NCBI GenBank assembly: GCA_032871835.1
Contig: CM065296.1
Coordinates: 51,861,288-51,925,287, forward strand
Direction of reading: 5' to 3'
Length of the DNA stretch: 64,000 nt
From: Dipteronia dyeriana
Taxonomy: Eukaryota > Streptophyta > Magnoliopsida > Sapindales > Sapindaceae
Each line of letters starts with the position of its first letter. Position 1 is the stretch's first letter. A model generated the notes under the pieces. The model saw only the letters and a list, made by a program, of their open reading frames with translations, did not search any database and was not told the origin of the DNA. The translations under genes were made by a program, and so were the position numbers. This document shows, in pieces, positions 1 to 12,245 of the stretch.

Positions 1-2432
1 TAAAAGCATAGTTGCCATCTAGATCTGAAGACCATGAAATAGCTAGATAGCGCTTCTGCTGCCTTGGTCAGTCTACCACGTCCAAGAAGGGTTTGAATGT
101 AAGAGCATAGTTGTCATCCAGATCTCAAGACCAAGAAATAGCTAGGTGGCGCTCCTTATGCCTCTGTCGGGCAACGGCCCCTATAAAGGATCTGAGTGTA
201 AAAGCATAGTTGCCATCCAGATCTCGGGACCAAGAAATAGCAAGATAGGCATCCTTATGCCATGGTCGGGCAACCACCCATAAGAAGGATCTGAGTGTGA
301 GAGCATAGTTGCCATCCAGATCTGAAGACCAGGAAATAGCTAGATAGCGCTTCTGATGCCTTGGTCGGGCTACCACCCCTAAGAAGAATCTAAGTGTAAG
401 AGCATAGTTGCCATCCAGATCTCTGGAACAGGAAATAGAAAGATAGGCATCCTTATGCCTTGGTCTGGCTACCACCCCTAAGAAGAATCTGAGTGTAAGA
501 GCATAGTTGCCATCCAGATATCGGGACCAGGAAAAAGCAAGATAGGCATCCTTATGCCTTGGTCGGGCTACCACCCCTAAGAAGGATCTGAGTGTAAGAG
601 CATAGTTGCCATCTAGATCTCAAGACTAAGAAATAGCTAGATAGCGCTTCTGATGCCTTGGTCAGGCTACAACTCTAAGAAGGATCTAAGTGTTAGAGCA
701 TTGTTGCTATTCAGATCTCGAGACCAGGAAATAACTAGATAGGCCTCATAATCCCTTGGTCGGGCTACAACCAACAAGAAGGATCTGAGTGTAAGAGCAT
801 AGTTGTAATCCATATCTGAAGACTAAGAAATAGCTATATAACACTCCTGATGCCTTGGTCGGGCTACCATCCCCAAGAAGGATCTGAGTGTAAGAGCATT
901 ATTGCCATCCAGATCTCAAGACCAAGAAATAGCTAGATAACGCTCTTGATGCCTTGGTCAGGCAACCACCGCCAAAAAGGATCTGAATGTAAGAGCATAG
1001 TTGCCATCCAGATCTCAAGACCAAGAAATAGCTAAATAACTCTTCTGATGCCTTGGTCAGGCTACCACGCCCATGAAGGTTATGAGTGAAAGAGCATAGT
1101 TTCCATCCAGATCGCAAGACCAAGAAATAGATAGATAGCGCTCTTAATGCCTTGGTCGAGCTACCACCCCTTAGAGGGATCTGAGTGTAGGAGCACAGTT
1201 GCCATCAAATCCCGAGAGTAGGAAATAGCTAGATATCCCTCATAATGCCTTTGTTGGGCTTTCACCCCTAAGAAGGATTTAAGTGTAAGAGCATAGTTGC
1301 CATCCATATCTTAAGACCAAGAAATAGCTAGATAGCGCTCCTGATGCCTTGGTCAGGCTACCACCCCCAAGAAGAATCTGAGTGTAAGAGCAAGGTTGCC
1401 ATCCAGATCTCAAGACCAAGAAATAGCTAGATAGCGCTTCTGATGCCTTGATCGGGCTACCACCCTTAAGAAGGGTCTAAGTTTAAGAGCATAGATGCCA
1501 TCCAGATCTCAATATAAGAAAAAAGCTAGGTAGCGGTCCCGATGCCTTTTTCGCTCTACCACCTCCAAGAAGGATCTGAGTGTAAGAGCATAGTTGCCAT
1601 CCAGATCTCGAGATCAGGAAATAACAAGATAGAACTCATGATTCCTTGGTCGGGCTACCACCCCTAGAAGGATCTTAGTGTAAGAGCATAGTTGCCATCC
1701 AGATCTCATGACCAGGAAATGGTTAGAAAGCGCTACTGATGCCTTGGTCGGGCTACCACCCCCAAGAAGGATTAGAGTGTAAGAGCATAGTTGCCATCTA
1801 GATCTCAAGACCAGGAAATGGCTAGGTAGCGCTCCTGATGCCTTGGTCGGGCTACCACCCCCAAGAAGAGTTTGAGTGTAAGAGCATAGTTGCCATCCAG
1901 ATCTCAAGACCAAGAAATAGCTAGATAACGCTCCTGATGCCTAGGTCAGGATACCACTCCCAAGACGAATCTGAGTGTAAGAGCATAGTTGCCATCCAGA
2001 TCTCAAGACCAAGAAATAGCTAGATAGCACTCCTGATGCCTTGGTCGGACTACCACCCCCAAGAAGGATCTGAGTGTAAGAGCATAGTTGCCATCCAGAT
2101 CTCAAGACCAGGAAAAAGCTAGGTAGCGCTCCTGATGCCTTGGTAGCTCTCCCACCCCCAAGAAGGATCTAAGTGTAAGAGCATAGTTGCCATCCAGATC
2201 TCAAAACCAGGAAATAGCTAGGTAGCGCTCCTGATGCCTTGGTTGGGCTACCACCCCTAAAAAGGATCTAAGTGTAAGAGTATAGTTGCCATCCAGATCT
2301 CAAGACCAGGAAATAGCTAGGTAGCGCTCCTAATGCCTTGGTCGGGAAATAGCTCGATAGCCCTCCTAATGCCTTGGTAGGGCTATCACCCCAAGAAGGA
2401 TCTGAGTGTAATTGCATAGTTGCCATCCAGAT
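1..2432. repeat. Left copy of a 7,127-bp-spaced duplication (truncated by window)
   Basis: This segment matches 7128-9559 base for base apart from a handful of substitutions, for example near 1030, 1690 and 1773. The offset is 7,127 bp, which is 72 monomers minus 1 bp. Matching starts at the first base of the window, so the true left edge lies outside. It stops near 2433-2436, where this copy reads CTCGGGACC and the other reads CTCGAGACC. The segment includes the truncated monomer at 2346/2347 and a palindrome monomer at 1604. Confidence 0.93.
2334..2370. repeat. Truncated 36-bp monomer (first of ~12)
   Basis: GGTCGGG is joined straight to AAATAGC, removing about 63 bp (CTACCACC through GACCAGG). 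The same junction appears at about 2346, 5346, 6767, 9473, 11,681, 12,901, 13,828, 15,149, 17,659, 21,748, 22,676 and 23,604, with point changes at 5346 (GGGCAATAG), 6767 (CGGTAAATAG), 12,901 and 15,149. A GG shared by both edges could have mediated the original deletion. I saw none to the right of 24,000. Confidence 0.9.
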
Positions 2433-2828
2433 CTCGGGACCAGGAAATAGCAAGATAGGCATCCTTATGCCATGGTCGGGCTACCACCCCTAAGAAGGAT
2501 CTGAGTGTAAGAGCATAGTTGCCATCCAGATCTCAAGACAAGGAAATAGATAGATAGTGCTTCTGATGCCTTGGTCGGGCTACCACCCCTAAGAAGAATC
2601 TGAGTGTAAGAGCATAGTTGCCATCCAGATCTCGGGACCAGGAAATAGCAAGATAGGCATCCTTATGCCATGGTCGGGCTACCACCCCTAAGAAGGATCT
2701 GAGTGTAAGAGCATAGTTGCCATCCAGATCTCAAGACAAGGAAATAGATAGATAGTGCTTCTGATGCCTTGGTCGGGCTACCACCCCTAAGAAGAATCTG
2801 AGTGTAAGAGCATAGTTGCTATCCAGAT
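2433..2828. repeat. Tandem duplication of a 198-bp monomer pair
   Basis: Positions 2433-2630 and 2631-2828 are essentially identical 198-bp units, each two monomers long. Both start at CTCGGGACCAGG and carry the same private pair of features: AGCAAGATAGGCATCC in the first monomer, and ATAGATAGATAGTGC in the second. The left edge coincides with the point where the 7,127-bp duplication loses homology, so the two rearrangements may share a breakpoint. Confidence 0.9.
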
Positions 2829-3530
2829 ATCGAGACCAGGAAATAGCAATATAGGCATCCTTATGCCTTGGTCGGGCTACCACCCCTAAGAAGGATCTGA
2901 GTGTAAGAGCATAGTTGCCATCTAGATATCAAGACTAAGAAATAGCTAGATAGCGCTTCTGATGCCTTGGTCAGGCTACCACTCTAAGAAGGATCTAAGT
3001 GTTAGAGCATAGTTGCTATTCAGATCTCGAGACCAGGAAATAGATAGATAGGCCTTATAATCCCTTGGTCGGGCTACAACCAACAAGAAGGATCTGAGTG
3101 TAAGAGCATAGTTGTAATCCAGATCTGAAGTCTAAGAAATAGCTATATAACACTCCTAAAGCCTTGGTCGGGCTACCATCCCCAAGAAGGATCTGAGTGT
3201 AAGAGCATTGTTGCCATCCAGATCTCAAGACCAAGAAATAGCTAGATAGCGCTCTTGATGCCTTGGTCAGGCAACCACCGCCAAAAAGGATCTGAATGTA
3301 AGAGCATAGTTGCCATCCAGATCTCAAGACCAAGAAATAGCTAAATAACTCTTCTGATGCCTTGGTCGGGCTACCACCCCCATGAAGGTTCTGAGTGAAA
3401 GAGAATAGTTTCCATCCAGATCGCAAGGCCAAGAAATAGATAGATAGAGCTCTTAATGCCTTGGTCGGGCTACCACCCCTTAGAGGGATCTGAGTGTAGG
3501 AGCATAGTTGCCATCTAGATCTGAAGACCA
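2433..3530. repeat. Diverged second copy of the 221-1190 region
   Basis: From the CTCGGGACC monomer onward this block follows the order of monomer variants seen from about 221. These include the GGCATCCTTATGCC monomers, then CACTCTAAGAAGG, then CTACAACCAACAAGAAGG (752 versus 3061, offset 2,309 bp). After 3061 the offset falls to 2,111 bp at the palindrome monomers (1604 versus 3715), so two monomers are missing in this copy. It is more diverged than the 7,127-bp pair and therefore probably older. Confidence 0.75.
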
Positions 3531-3769
3531 AGAAATCGCTAGATAGCGCTTCTGATGCCTTGATCAGGCTACCACCCCTAAGAAGGGTCTAAGTTTAAGA
3601 GCATAGTTGCCATCCAGATCTCAATATCAAAAAATATCTAGGTAGCGATCCCGATGCCTTGGTCGCTCTACCATCTCCAAGAAGGATCTGAGTGTAAGAG
3701 CATAGTTGCCATCCTGATCTCGAGATCAGGAAATAACTAGATAGAACTCGTGATGCCTTGGTCGGGCTA
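3531..3769. repeat. Connecting monomers with 20-bp palindrome
   Basis: A few monomers of the GGGTCTAAGTTTAAGAGC, CAATATC and GCTCTACCA types occur in an order that recurs elsewhere in the left 35 kb. The last carries a perfect 20-bp palindrome at 3712-3731. No other feature is visible. Confidence 0.8.
3712..3731. other. Perfect 20-bp palindrome
   Basis: TCCTGATCTCGAGATCAGGA equals its own reverse complement. It is an extension of the 12-bp palindrome GATCTCGAGATC found in a recurring monomer subtype; a change from CCAGATC to CCTGATC lengthened it here. Other 12-bp cases start at 1604, 4604, 6024, 8731, 10,938, 15,533, 20,215, 21,104, 22,032, 22,960, 25,565, 31,402, 34,172, 39,418, 45,404, 49,265, 51,043, 51,835 and the 6.7-kb duplicates of the last three. 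Confidence 0.92.
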
Positions 3770-3929
3770 CCAACCCAAGAAGGATCTGAGCGTAATAGCA
3801 TAATTGCCATCCAGATCTCATGACTAGGAAATATCTAGATAGCGCTCCTGATGCCTTGGTCGGGATACCATCCCAAAGAAGGATATAAGTGTAAGACCAT
3901 TGTTGCCAACCAGATCTCGAGACCAGAAA

Positions 3930-6765
3930 ATAGCTCGATAGCCCTCATAATGCCTTGGTCGGGCTATCACCCCCAAGAAGGATTTGAGTGTAAAAGCATA
4001 GTTGCCATCCAGATCTCGAGACCAGGAAATAGCTTGATAGACCTCATAATCCCTTGGTTGGGCTACCACCCCCAAGAAAGATCTAAGTGTAATAGCATAG
4101 TTGACATCCAGATCTCAAGACCAGGAAAAAGCTAGGTAGCTCTCTTGACGCCTTGGTCGGGCAACCACCCCAAGATGGATCTGAGTGTAAGAGCATAGTT
4201 GCCATCAAATCTCGAGACTAGGAAATAGCTAGATAGCCCTCATAATGCCTTGGTCGGGCTTTCACCCCTAAGAAGGATCTAAGTGTAAGAGAATAGTTGC
4301 CATCCAGATCTTAAGACCAAGAAATAGCTAGATAGCGCTCCTAATGCCTTGGTCGGGCTACCACCCCCAAGAAGAATCTGAGTGTAAGAGCAAGGTTGCC
4401 ATCCAGATCTCAAGACCAAGAAATAGCTAGATAGCGCTTCTGATGCCTTGATCGGGCTACCACCCTTAAGAAGGGTCTAAGTTTAAGAGCATAGATGCCA
4501 TACAGATCTCAATACAAGAAAAAAGCTAGGTAGCGCTCCTGATGCCTTGGTCGCTCTACCACCTCCAAGAAGGATCTGAGTGTAAGAGCATTGTTGCCAT
4601 CCAGATCTCGAGATCAGGGAATAACTAGATAGAACTCATGATTCCATGGTCGGGCTACCACCCCCTAGAAGGATCTTAGTGTAAGAGCATAGTTGCCATC
4701 CAGATCTCATGACCAGGAAATGGTTAGATAGCGCTACTGATGCCTTGGTCGGACTACCACCCCCAAGACGGATCAGAGTGTAAGAGCATAGTTGCCATCT
4801 AGATCTCAAGACCAGGAAATAGCTAGATAGCGCTCCTAATGCCTTGGTCGGGCTACCACCCCCAAGAAGAGTCTGAGTGTAAGAGCATAGTTGCCATCCA
4901 GATCTCAAGACCAAGAAATAGCTAGATAACGCTCCTGATGCCTTTGTCAGGATACCACTCCCAAGACGAATCTGAGTGTAAGAGCATAGTTTCCATTCAG
5001 ATCTCAAGACCAAGAAATAGCTAGATAGCACTCCTGATGCCTTGGTCAGACTACCACCCCCATGAAGGATCTGAGTGTAAGAGCATAGTTGCCATCCAGA
5101 TCTCAAGACCAGGAAAAAGCTAGGTAGCGCTCCTGATGCCGTGGTAGCTCTCCCATCCCCAGAAGGATCTGAGTGTAAGAGCTTAGTTGCCATCTAGATC
5201 TCAAAACCAAGAAATAGCTAGGTAGCGCTCCTAATGCCTTGGTCGGGCTACCACCCATAAAAAGGATCTAAGTGTAAGAGCATAGTTGCCATCCAGATCT
5301 CAAGACCAGGAAATAGCTAGGTAGCGCTCCTGATGCCTTGGTCGGGCAATAGCTCGATAGCCCTCTTAATGCCTTGGTCGGGCTATCACCCTAAAGAAGG
5401 ATCTGAGTGTAAGAGCATTGTTGCCATCCAGATCTCGAGACCAGGAAATAGCTTGATAGCCCTCCTAATCCCTTGGTCGGGCTACCACCCTCAAGAAGGA
5501 TCTAAGTGTAAGAGCATAGTTGTTATCCAGATCTCAAGACCAGGAAAAAGCTAGGTAGCTCTCTTGATGCCTTGGTCGGACAACCACCCTCAAGATGGAT
5601 CTGAGTGTAGGAGCATAGTTGCCATCAAATCTCGAGAATAGGAAATAGCTAGATAGCCCTCATGATGCCTTTGTTGGGCTTTCACCCCTAAGAATGATCT
5701 AAGTGTAAGAGCATAGTTGCCATCCAGATCTTAAGACCAAGAAATAGCTAGATAGCGCTCCTGATGCCTTGGTCGGGCTACCACCCCCAAGAAGAATCTG
5801 AGTGTAAGAGCAAGGTTGCCATCCAGATCTCAAGACCAAGAAATAGCTAGATAGCGCTTCTGATGCCTTGATCGGGCTACCACCCTTTAGAAGGGTCTAA
5901 GTTTAAGAGCATAGATGCCATCTAGATCTCAATATCAGAAAAAAGCTGGGTAGCGCTCCCGATGCCTTGGTCGCTCTACCACCTCCAAGAAGGATCTGAG
6001 TGTAAGAGCATAGTTGCCATCCAGATCTCGAGATCAGGAAAAAACTAGATAGAACTCATGATTCCTTGGTCAGGCTACCACCCCCAAAAAGGATCTGAGT
6101 GTAAGAGCATAGTTGTCATCCAGATCTCATGACCAGGAAATGGTTAGATAGCGCTACTAATGCCTTGGTCGGGCTACCACCCCCAAGAAGGATCAGTGTG
6201 TAAGAGCATAGTTTCCATCTAGATCTCAAGACCCGGAAATAGCTAGGTAGCGCTCCTGATGCCTTGGTCGGGCTACCACCCCCAAGAAGAGTCTGAGTGT
6301 AAGAGCATAGTTGCCATCCAAATCTCAAGACCAAGAAATAGCTAGATAACGCTCCTGATGCCTTGGTCAGGATACCTATCCCAAGACGGATCTGAGTGTA
6401 AGAGCATAGTTGCCATCCAGATCTCAAGACCAAGAAATAGCTAGATAGCACTCCTGATGCCTTGGTCAGACTACCACCCCCAAGAAGGATCTGAGTGTAA
6501 GAGCATAGTTGCCATCCAGATCACAAGACCAGGAAAAAGCTAGGTAGCGCTCCTGATGCCTTGGTAGCTCTCCCACCCCCAAGAAGGATCTGAGTGTAAG
6601 AGCATAGTTGCAATCCATATCTCAAAACCAGGAAATAGCTAGGTAGCGCTCCTGATGCCTTGGTCGGGCTACCACCCCTAAATAGGATGTAAGTGTAAGA
6701 GCATAGTTGCCATCCAGATCTCAAGACCAGGAAATAGCTAGGTAGCACTCCTGATGCCTTGGTCG
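3930..6765. repeat. ~1,420-bp HOR, two tandem copies
   Basis: Copy 1 runs from about 3930 to 5349 and copy 2 from about 5350 to 6765. The offset is 1,419-1,421 bp, for example TAGCTCTCTTGA at 4137 and 5556, and TCATGACCAGGAAATGG near 4708 and 6128. Fourteen 99-bp monomers plus one 36-bp truncated monomer give 1,422 bp, close to what is seen. A near-identical block starts at about 10,105, offset 6,334 bp from about 3770, so this HOR was itself copied as part of larger duplications. Confidence 0.85.
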
Positions 6766-7127
6766 GTAAATAGCTAGATAGAGCTCCTGATGCCTTTGTC
6801 CGTCTACCACCCCTAAGAAGGGTTTGAGTGTAAGAGCATAGTTGCCATCCAGATCTCAAGACCAAGAAATAGGTAGATAATGCTCCTGATGCCTTGGTCG
6901 GGATACCACCCCCAAGAAGGTTCTGAGTGTAAGATCATAGTTGCCATCCAGATCTCAAGACCAAAAAATAGCTAGATAACGCTCTTGATGCCTTGGTCGG
7001 GCTACCACCCCCAAGAAGTTTCTTAGTGTAAGAGCATAGTTGCCATCCAGATCTCAAGACCAGGAAATGGCTAGGTAGCGCTTCTGATGCCTTGGTCGGG
7101 CTACAACCCCTAAGAAGGATCAGAGTG
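6766..7127. repeat. Connecting monomers between HOR blocks
   Basis: About four monomers lie between the truncated monomer at 6767 and the start of the second 7,127-bp copy. They include the GAAGTTTCTTAGTG and CTACAACCCCTAAG variants. Related monomers recur near 13,000, 14,000, 17,900 and 23,850. No gene or unique DNA is seen. Confidence 0.8.
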
Positions 7128-9559
7128 TAAAAGCATAGTTGCCATCTAGATCTGAAGACCATGAAATAGCTAGATAGCGCTTCTGCTGCCTTGGTCAGTC
7201 TACCACGTCCAAGAAGGGTTTGAATGTAAGAGCATAGTTGTCATCCAGATCTCAAGACCAAGAAATAGCTAGGTGGCGCTCCTTATGCCTCTGTCGGGCA
7301 ACGGCCCCTATAAAGGATCTGAGTGTAAAAGCATAGTTGCCATCCAGATCTCGGGACCAAGAAATAGCAAGATAGGCATCCTTATGCCATGGTCGGGCAA
7401 CCACCCATAAGAAGGATCTGAGTGTGAGAGCATAGTTGCCATCCAGATCTGAAGACCAGGAAATAGCTAGATAGCGCTTCTGATGCCTTGGTCGGGCTAC
7501 CACCCCTAAGAAGAATCTAAGTGTAAGAGCATAGTTGCCATCCAGATCTCTGGAACAGGAAATAGAAAGATAGGCATCCTTATGCCTTGGTCTGGCTACC
7601 ACCCCTAAGAAGAATCTGAGTGTAAGAGCATAGTTGCCATCCAGATATCGGGACCAGGAAAAAGCAAGATAGGCATCCTTATGCCTTGGTCGGGCTACCA
7701 CCCCTAAGAAGGATCTGAGTGTAAGAGCATAGTTGCCATCTAGATCTCAAGACTAAGAAATAGCTAGATAGCGCTTCTGATGCCTTGGTCAGGCTACAAC
7801 TCTAAGAAGGATCTAAGTGTTAGAGCATTGTTGCTATTCAGATCTCGAGACCAGGAAATAACTAGATAGGCCTCATAATCCCTTGGTCGGGCTACAACCA
7901 ACAAGAAGGATCTGAGTGTAAGAGCATAGTTGTAATCCATATCTGAAGACTAAGAAATAGCTATATAACACTCCTGATGCCTTGGTCGGGCTACCATCCC
8001 CAAGAAGGATCTGAGTGTAAGAGCATTATTGCCATCCAGATCTCAAGACCAAGAAATAGCTAGATAACGCTCTTGATGCCTTGGTCAGGCAACCACCGCC
8101 AAAAAGGATCTGAATGTAAGAGCATAGTTGCCATCCAGATCTCAAGACCAAGAAAAAGCTAAATAACTCTTCTGATGCCTTGGTCAGGCTACCACGCCCA
8201 TGAAGGTTATGAGTGAAAGAGCATAGTTTCCATCCAGATCGCAAGACCAAGAAATAGATAGATAGCGCTCTTAATGCCTTGGTCGAGCTACCACCCCTTA
8301 GAGGGATCTGAGTGTAGGAGCACAGTTGCCATCAAATCCCGAGAGTAGGAAATAGCTAGATATCCCTCATAATGCCTTTGTTGGGCTTTCACCCCTAAGA
8401 AGGATTTAAGTGTAAGAGCATAGTTGCCATCCATATCTTAAGACCAAGAAATAGCTAGATAGCGCTCCTGATGCCTTGGTCAGGCTACCACCCCCAAGAA
8501 GAATCTGAGTGTAAGAGCAAGGTTGCCATCCAGATCTCAAGACCAAGAAATAGCTAGATAGCGCTTCTGATGCCTTGATCGGGCTACCACCCTTAAGAAG
8601 GGTCTAAGTTTAAGAGCATAGATGCCATCCAGATCTCAATATAAGAAAAAAGCTAGGTAGCGGTCCCGATGCCTTTTTCGCTCTACCACCTCCAAGAAGG
8701 ATCTGAGTGTAAGAGCATAGTTGCCATCCAGATCTCGAGATCAGGAAATAACTAGATAGAACTCATGATTCCTTGGTCGGGCTACCACCCCTAGAAGAAT
8801 CTTAGTGTAAGAGCATAGTTGCCATCCAGATCTCATGACCAGGAAATGGTTAGAAAGCGCTACTGATGCCTTGGTCGGGCTACCACCCCCAAGAAGGATC
8901 AGAGTGTAAGAGCATAGTTGCCATCTAGATCTCAAGACCAGGAAATGGCTAGGTAGCGCTCCTGATGCCTTGGTCGGGCTACCACCCCCAAGAAGAGTTT
9001 GAGTGTAAGAGCATAGTTGCCATCCAGATCTCAAGACCAAGAAATAGCTAGATAACGCTCCTGATGCCTAGGTCAGGATACCACTCCCAAGACGAATCTG
9101 AGTGTAAGAGCATAGTTGCCATCCAGATCTCAAGACCAAGAAATAGCTAGATAGCACTCCTGATGCCTTGGTCGGACTACCACCCCCAAGAAGGATCTGA
9201 GTGTAAGAGCATAGTTGCCATCCAGATCTCAAGACCAGGAAAAAGCTAGGTAGCGCTCCTGATGCCTTGGTAGCTCTCCCACCCCCAAGAAGGATCTAAG
9301 TGTAAGAGCATAGTTGCCATCCAGATCTCAAAACCAGGAAATAGCTAGGTAGCGCTCCTGATGCCTTGGTTGGGCTACCACCCCTAAAAAGGATCTAAGT
9401 GTAAGAGTATAGTTGCCATCCAGATCTCAAGACCAGGAAATAGCTAGGTAGCGCTCCTAATGCCTTGGTCGGGAAATAGCTCGATAGCCCTCCTAATGCC
9501 TTGGTAGGGCTATCACCCCAAGAAGGATCTGAGTGTAATTGCATAGTTGCCATCCAGAT
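7128..9559. repeat. Right copy of the 7,127-bp-spaced duplication
   Basis: Near-identical to 1-2432. The few differences I could see are single-base substitutions; no indel was noted, so the offset stays at exactly 7,127 bp throughout, including the truncated monomer (2346/2347 versus 9473/9474) and the palindrome (1604 versus 8731). At its right end it runs straight into monomers resembling 11,750 onward, not those after 2433. Confidence 0.93.
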
Positions 9560-10104
9560 CTCGAGACCAGGAAATAGCTTGATAGCCCTCCTAATCCCTT
9601 AGTCGGGCTACCACCCCCAAGTAGAATCTAAGTGTAAGAGCATAGTTGTTATCCAGATCTCAAGACAGGAAAAAGCTAGGTAGCTCTCTTGATGCCTTGG
9701 TCGGGCAACCACCCCCAAGATGGATCTGAGTGTAAGAGCATAGTTGCCATCAAATCTCGAGAATAGGAAATAGCTAGATAGCCCTCATGATGCCTTTGTT
9801 GGGCTTTCACCCCTAAGAAGGATTTAAGTGTAAGAGCATAGTTGCCATCCAGATCTTAAGACCAAGAAACAGCTAGATAGAGCTCCTGATGCCTTGGTCG
9901 GGCTACCACCCCCAAGAAGAATCTGAGTGTAAGAGCAAGGTTTCCATCCAGATCTCAAGACCAAGAAATAGCTAGATAGCGCTTCTGATGCCTTGATCGG
10001 GCTACCACCCTTTAGAAGGGTCTAAGTTTAAGAGCATAGATGCCATCCAGATCTCAATATCAGAAAAAAGCTGGGTAGCGCTCCCGATGCCTAGGTCGGG
10101 CTAC
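8450..10104. repeat. Left member of a ~2,208-bp-spaced pair
   Basis: The order of variants from about 8450 to 10,080 recurs from about 10,660 to 12,245. The palindrome monomers are at 8731 and 10,938 (offset 2,207), and TAGCTCTCTTGATG is at 9681 and 11,891 (offset 2,210). Both copies share the private variant CAAGTAGAATCTAAG near 9618 and 11,828. The block overlaps the right copy of the 7,127-bp duplication, showing that successive duplications used different boundaries. Confidence 0.8.
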
Positions 10105-12245
10105 CACCCCAAGAAGGATCTGAGTGTAAGAGCATAATTGCCATCCAGATCTCATGACCAGGAAATAGCTAGATAGCGCTCCTGATGCCTTGGTCGGGAT
10201 ACCATCCCAAAGAAGGATATAAGTGTAAGACCATTGTTGCCATCCAGATCTCGAGACCAGAAAATAGCTCGATAGCCCTCATAATGCCTTGGTCGGGCTA
10301 TCACCCCCAAGAAGGATCTGAGTGTAAGAGCATAGTTGCCATCCATATCTCGAGACCAGGAAATAGGTTGATAGACCTCCTAATCCCTTGGTCGGGTTAC
10401 CAACCCCAAGAAAGATCTAAGTGTAAGAGCATAGTTGTCATCCAGATCTCAAGACCAGGAAAAAGCTAGGTAGCTCTCTTGATGCCTTGTTCGGGCAACC
10501 ACCCCAAGATGGATCTGAGTGTAAGAGCATTGTTGCCATCAAATCTCGAGACTAGGAAATAGCTAGATAGCCCTCATGATGCCTTGGTCGGGCTTTCACC
10601 CCTAAGAAGGATCTAAGTGTAAGAGCATAGTTGCCATCCATATCTTAAGACCAAGAAATAGCTAGATAGCACTCATAATGCCTTGGTCGGGCTACCACCC
10701 CCAAGAAGAATCTGAGTGTAAGAGCAAGGTTGCCATCCAGATCTCTAGACCAAGAAATAGCTAGATAGCGCTTCTGATGCCTTGATCGGGCTACCACCCT
10801 TAAGAAGGGTCTAAGTTTAAGAGCATAGATGCCATCCAGATCTCAATATAAGAAAAAAGCTAGGTAGCGCTCCCGATGCCTTTTTCGCTCTACCACCTCC
10901 AAGAAGGATCTGAGTGTAAGAGCATAGTTGCCATCCAGATCTCGAGATCAGGAAATAACTAGATAGAACTCATGATTCCTTGGTCGGGCTACCACCCCCT
11001 AGAAGGATCTTAGTGTAAGAGAATAGTTGCCATCCAGATCTCAAGACCAGGAAATGGTTAGATAGCGCTACTGATGCCTTGGTCGGGCTACCACCCCCAA
11101 GAAGGATCAGAGTGTAAGAGCATAGTTGGCATCTAGATCTCAAGACCAGGAAATGGCTAGGTAGCGCTCCTGATGCCTTGGTCGGGCTACCACCCCCAAG
11201 AAGAGTCTGAGTGTAAGAGCATAGTTGCCATCCAGATCTCAAGACCAAGAAATAGCTAGATAACGCTCCTGATGCTTAGGTCAGGATACCACTCCCAAGA
11301 CGAATCTGAGTGTAAGAGCATAGTTGCCATCCAGATCTCAAGACCAAGAAATAGCTAGATAGCAGTCCTGATGCCTTGGTCGGAGTACCACCCCCAAGAA
11401 GGATCTGAGTGTAAGAGCATAGTTGCCATCCAGATCTCAAGACCAGGAAAAAGCTAGGTAACGCTCCTGATGCCTTGGTAGCTCTCCCACCCCCAAGAAG
11501 GATCTAAGTGTAAGAGCATAGTTGCCATCCAGATCTCAAAACCAGGAAATAGCTAGGTAGCGCTCCTGATGCCTTGGTCGGGCTACCACCCCTAAAAAGG
11601 ATCTAAGTGTAAGAGCATAGTTGCCATCCAGATCTCAAGACCAGGAAATAGCTAGGTAGCGCTCCTAATGCCTTGGTCGGGAAATAGTTCGATAGCCCTC
11701 CTAATGCCTTGGTCGGGCTATCATCCCCAAGAAGGATCTGAGTGTAAATGCATAGTTGCCATCCAGATCTCGAGACCAGGAAATAGCTTGATAGCCCTCC
11801 TAATTCCCTAGTCGGGCTACCACCCCCAAGTAGAATCTAAGTGTAAGAGCATAGTTGTTATCCAGATCTCAAGACCAGAAAAAAGCTAGGTAGCTCTCTT
11901 GATGCCTTGGTCGGGCAACCACCCCCAAGATGGATCTGAGTGTAAGAGCATAGTTGCCATCAAATCTCGAGAATAGGAAATAGCTAGATAGCCCTCATGA
12001 TGCCTTTGTTGGGCTTTCACCCCTAAGAAGGATTTAAGTGTAAGAGCATAGTTGCCATCCAGATCTTAAGACCAAGAAATAGCTAGATAGCGCTCCTGAT
12101 GCCTTGGTCGGACTACCACCCCCAAGAAGAATCTGAGTGTAAGAGAAAGGTTGCCATCCAGATCTCAAGACCAAGAAATAGCTAGATAGCGCTTCTGATG
12201 CCTTGATCGGGCTACCACCCTTAAGAAGGGTCTAAGTTTAAGAGC
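10105..12245. repeat. Second occurrence of the ~1,420-bp HOR
   Basis: The HOR runs from about 10,105 to 11,684, and a partial copy from 11,685 to about 12,245. GATAGCCCTC after the truncated monomer at 11,681/11,682 is exactly 1,420 bp from its counterpart at 10,271. The segment starting at 10,105 matches the one from about 3770. Homology stops near 12,245, where ATAGTTGCAATCC replaces ATAGATGCCATCC. Confidence 0.82.

Noticed and set aside
125..574. Minus-strand open frame of 149 residues with 33-residue repeats, and about 80 similar frames on both strands
   Set aside because: They are periodic readings of the 99-bp satellite. Overlapping frames are equally open, lengths follow the chance position of stops, and no promoter, splice or domain signal accompanies them.
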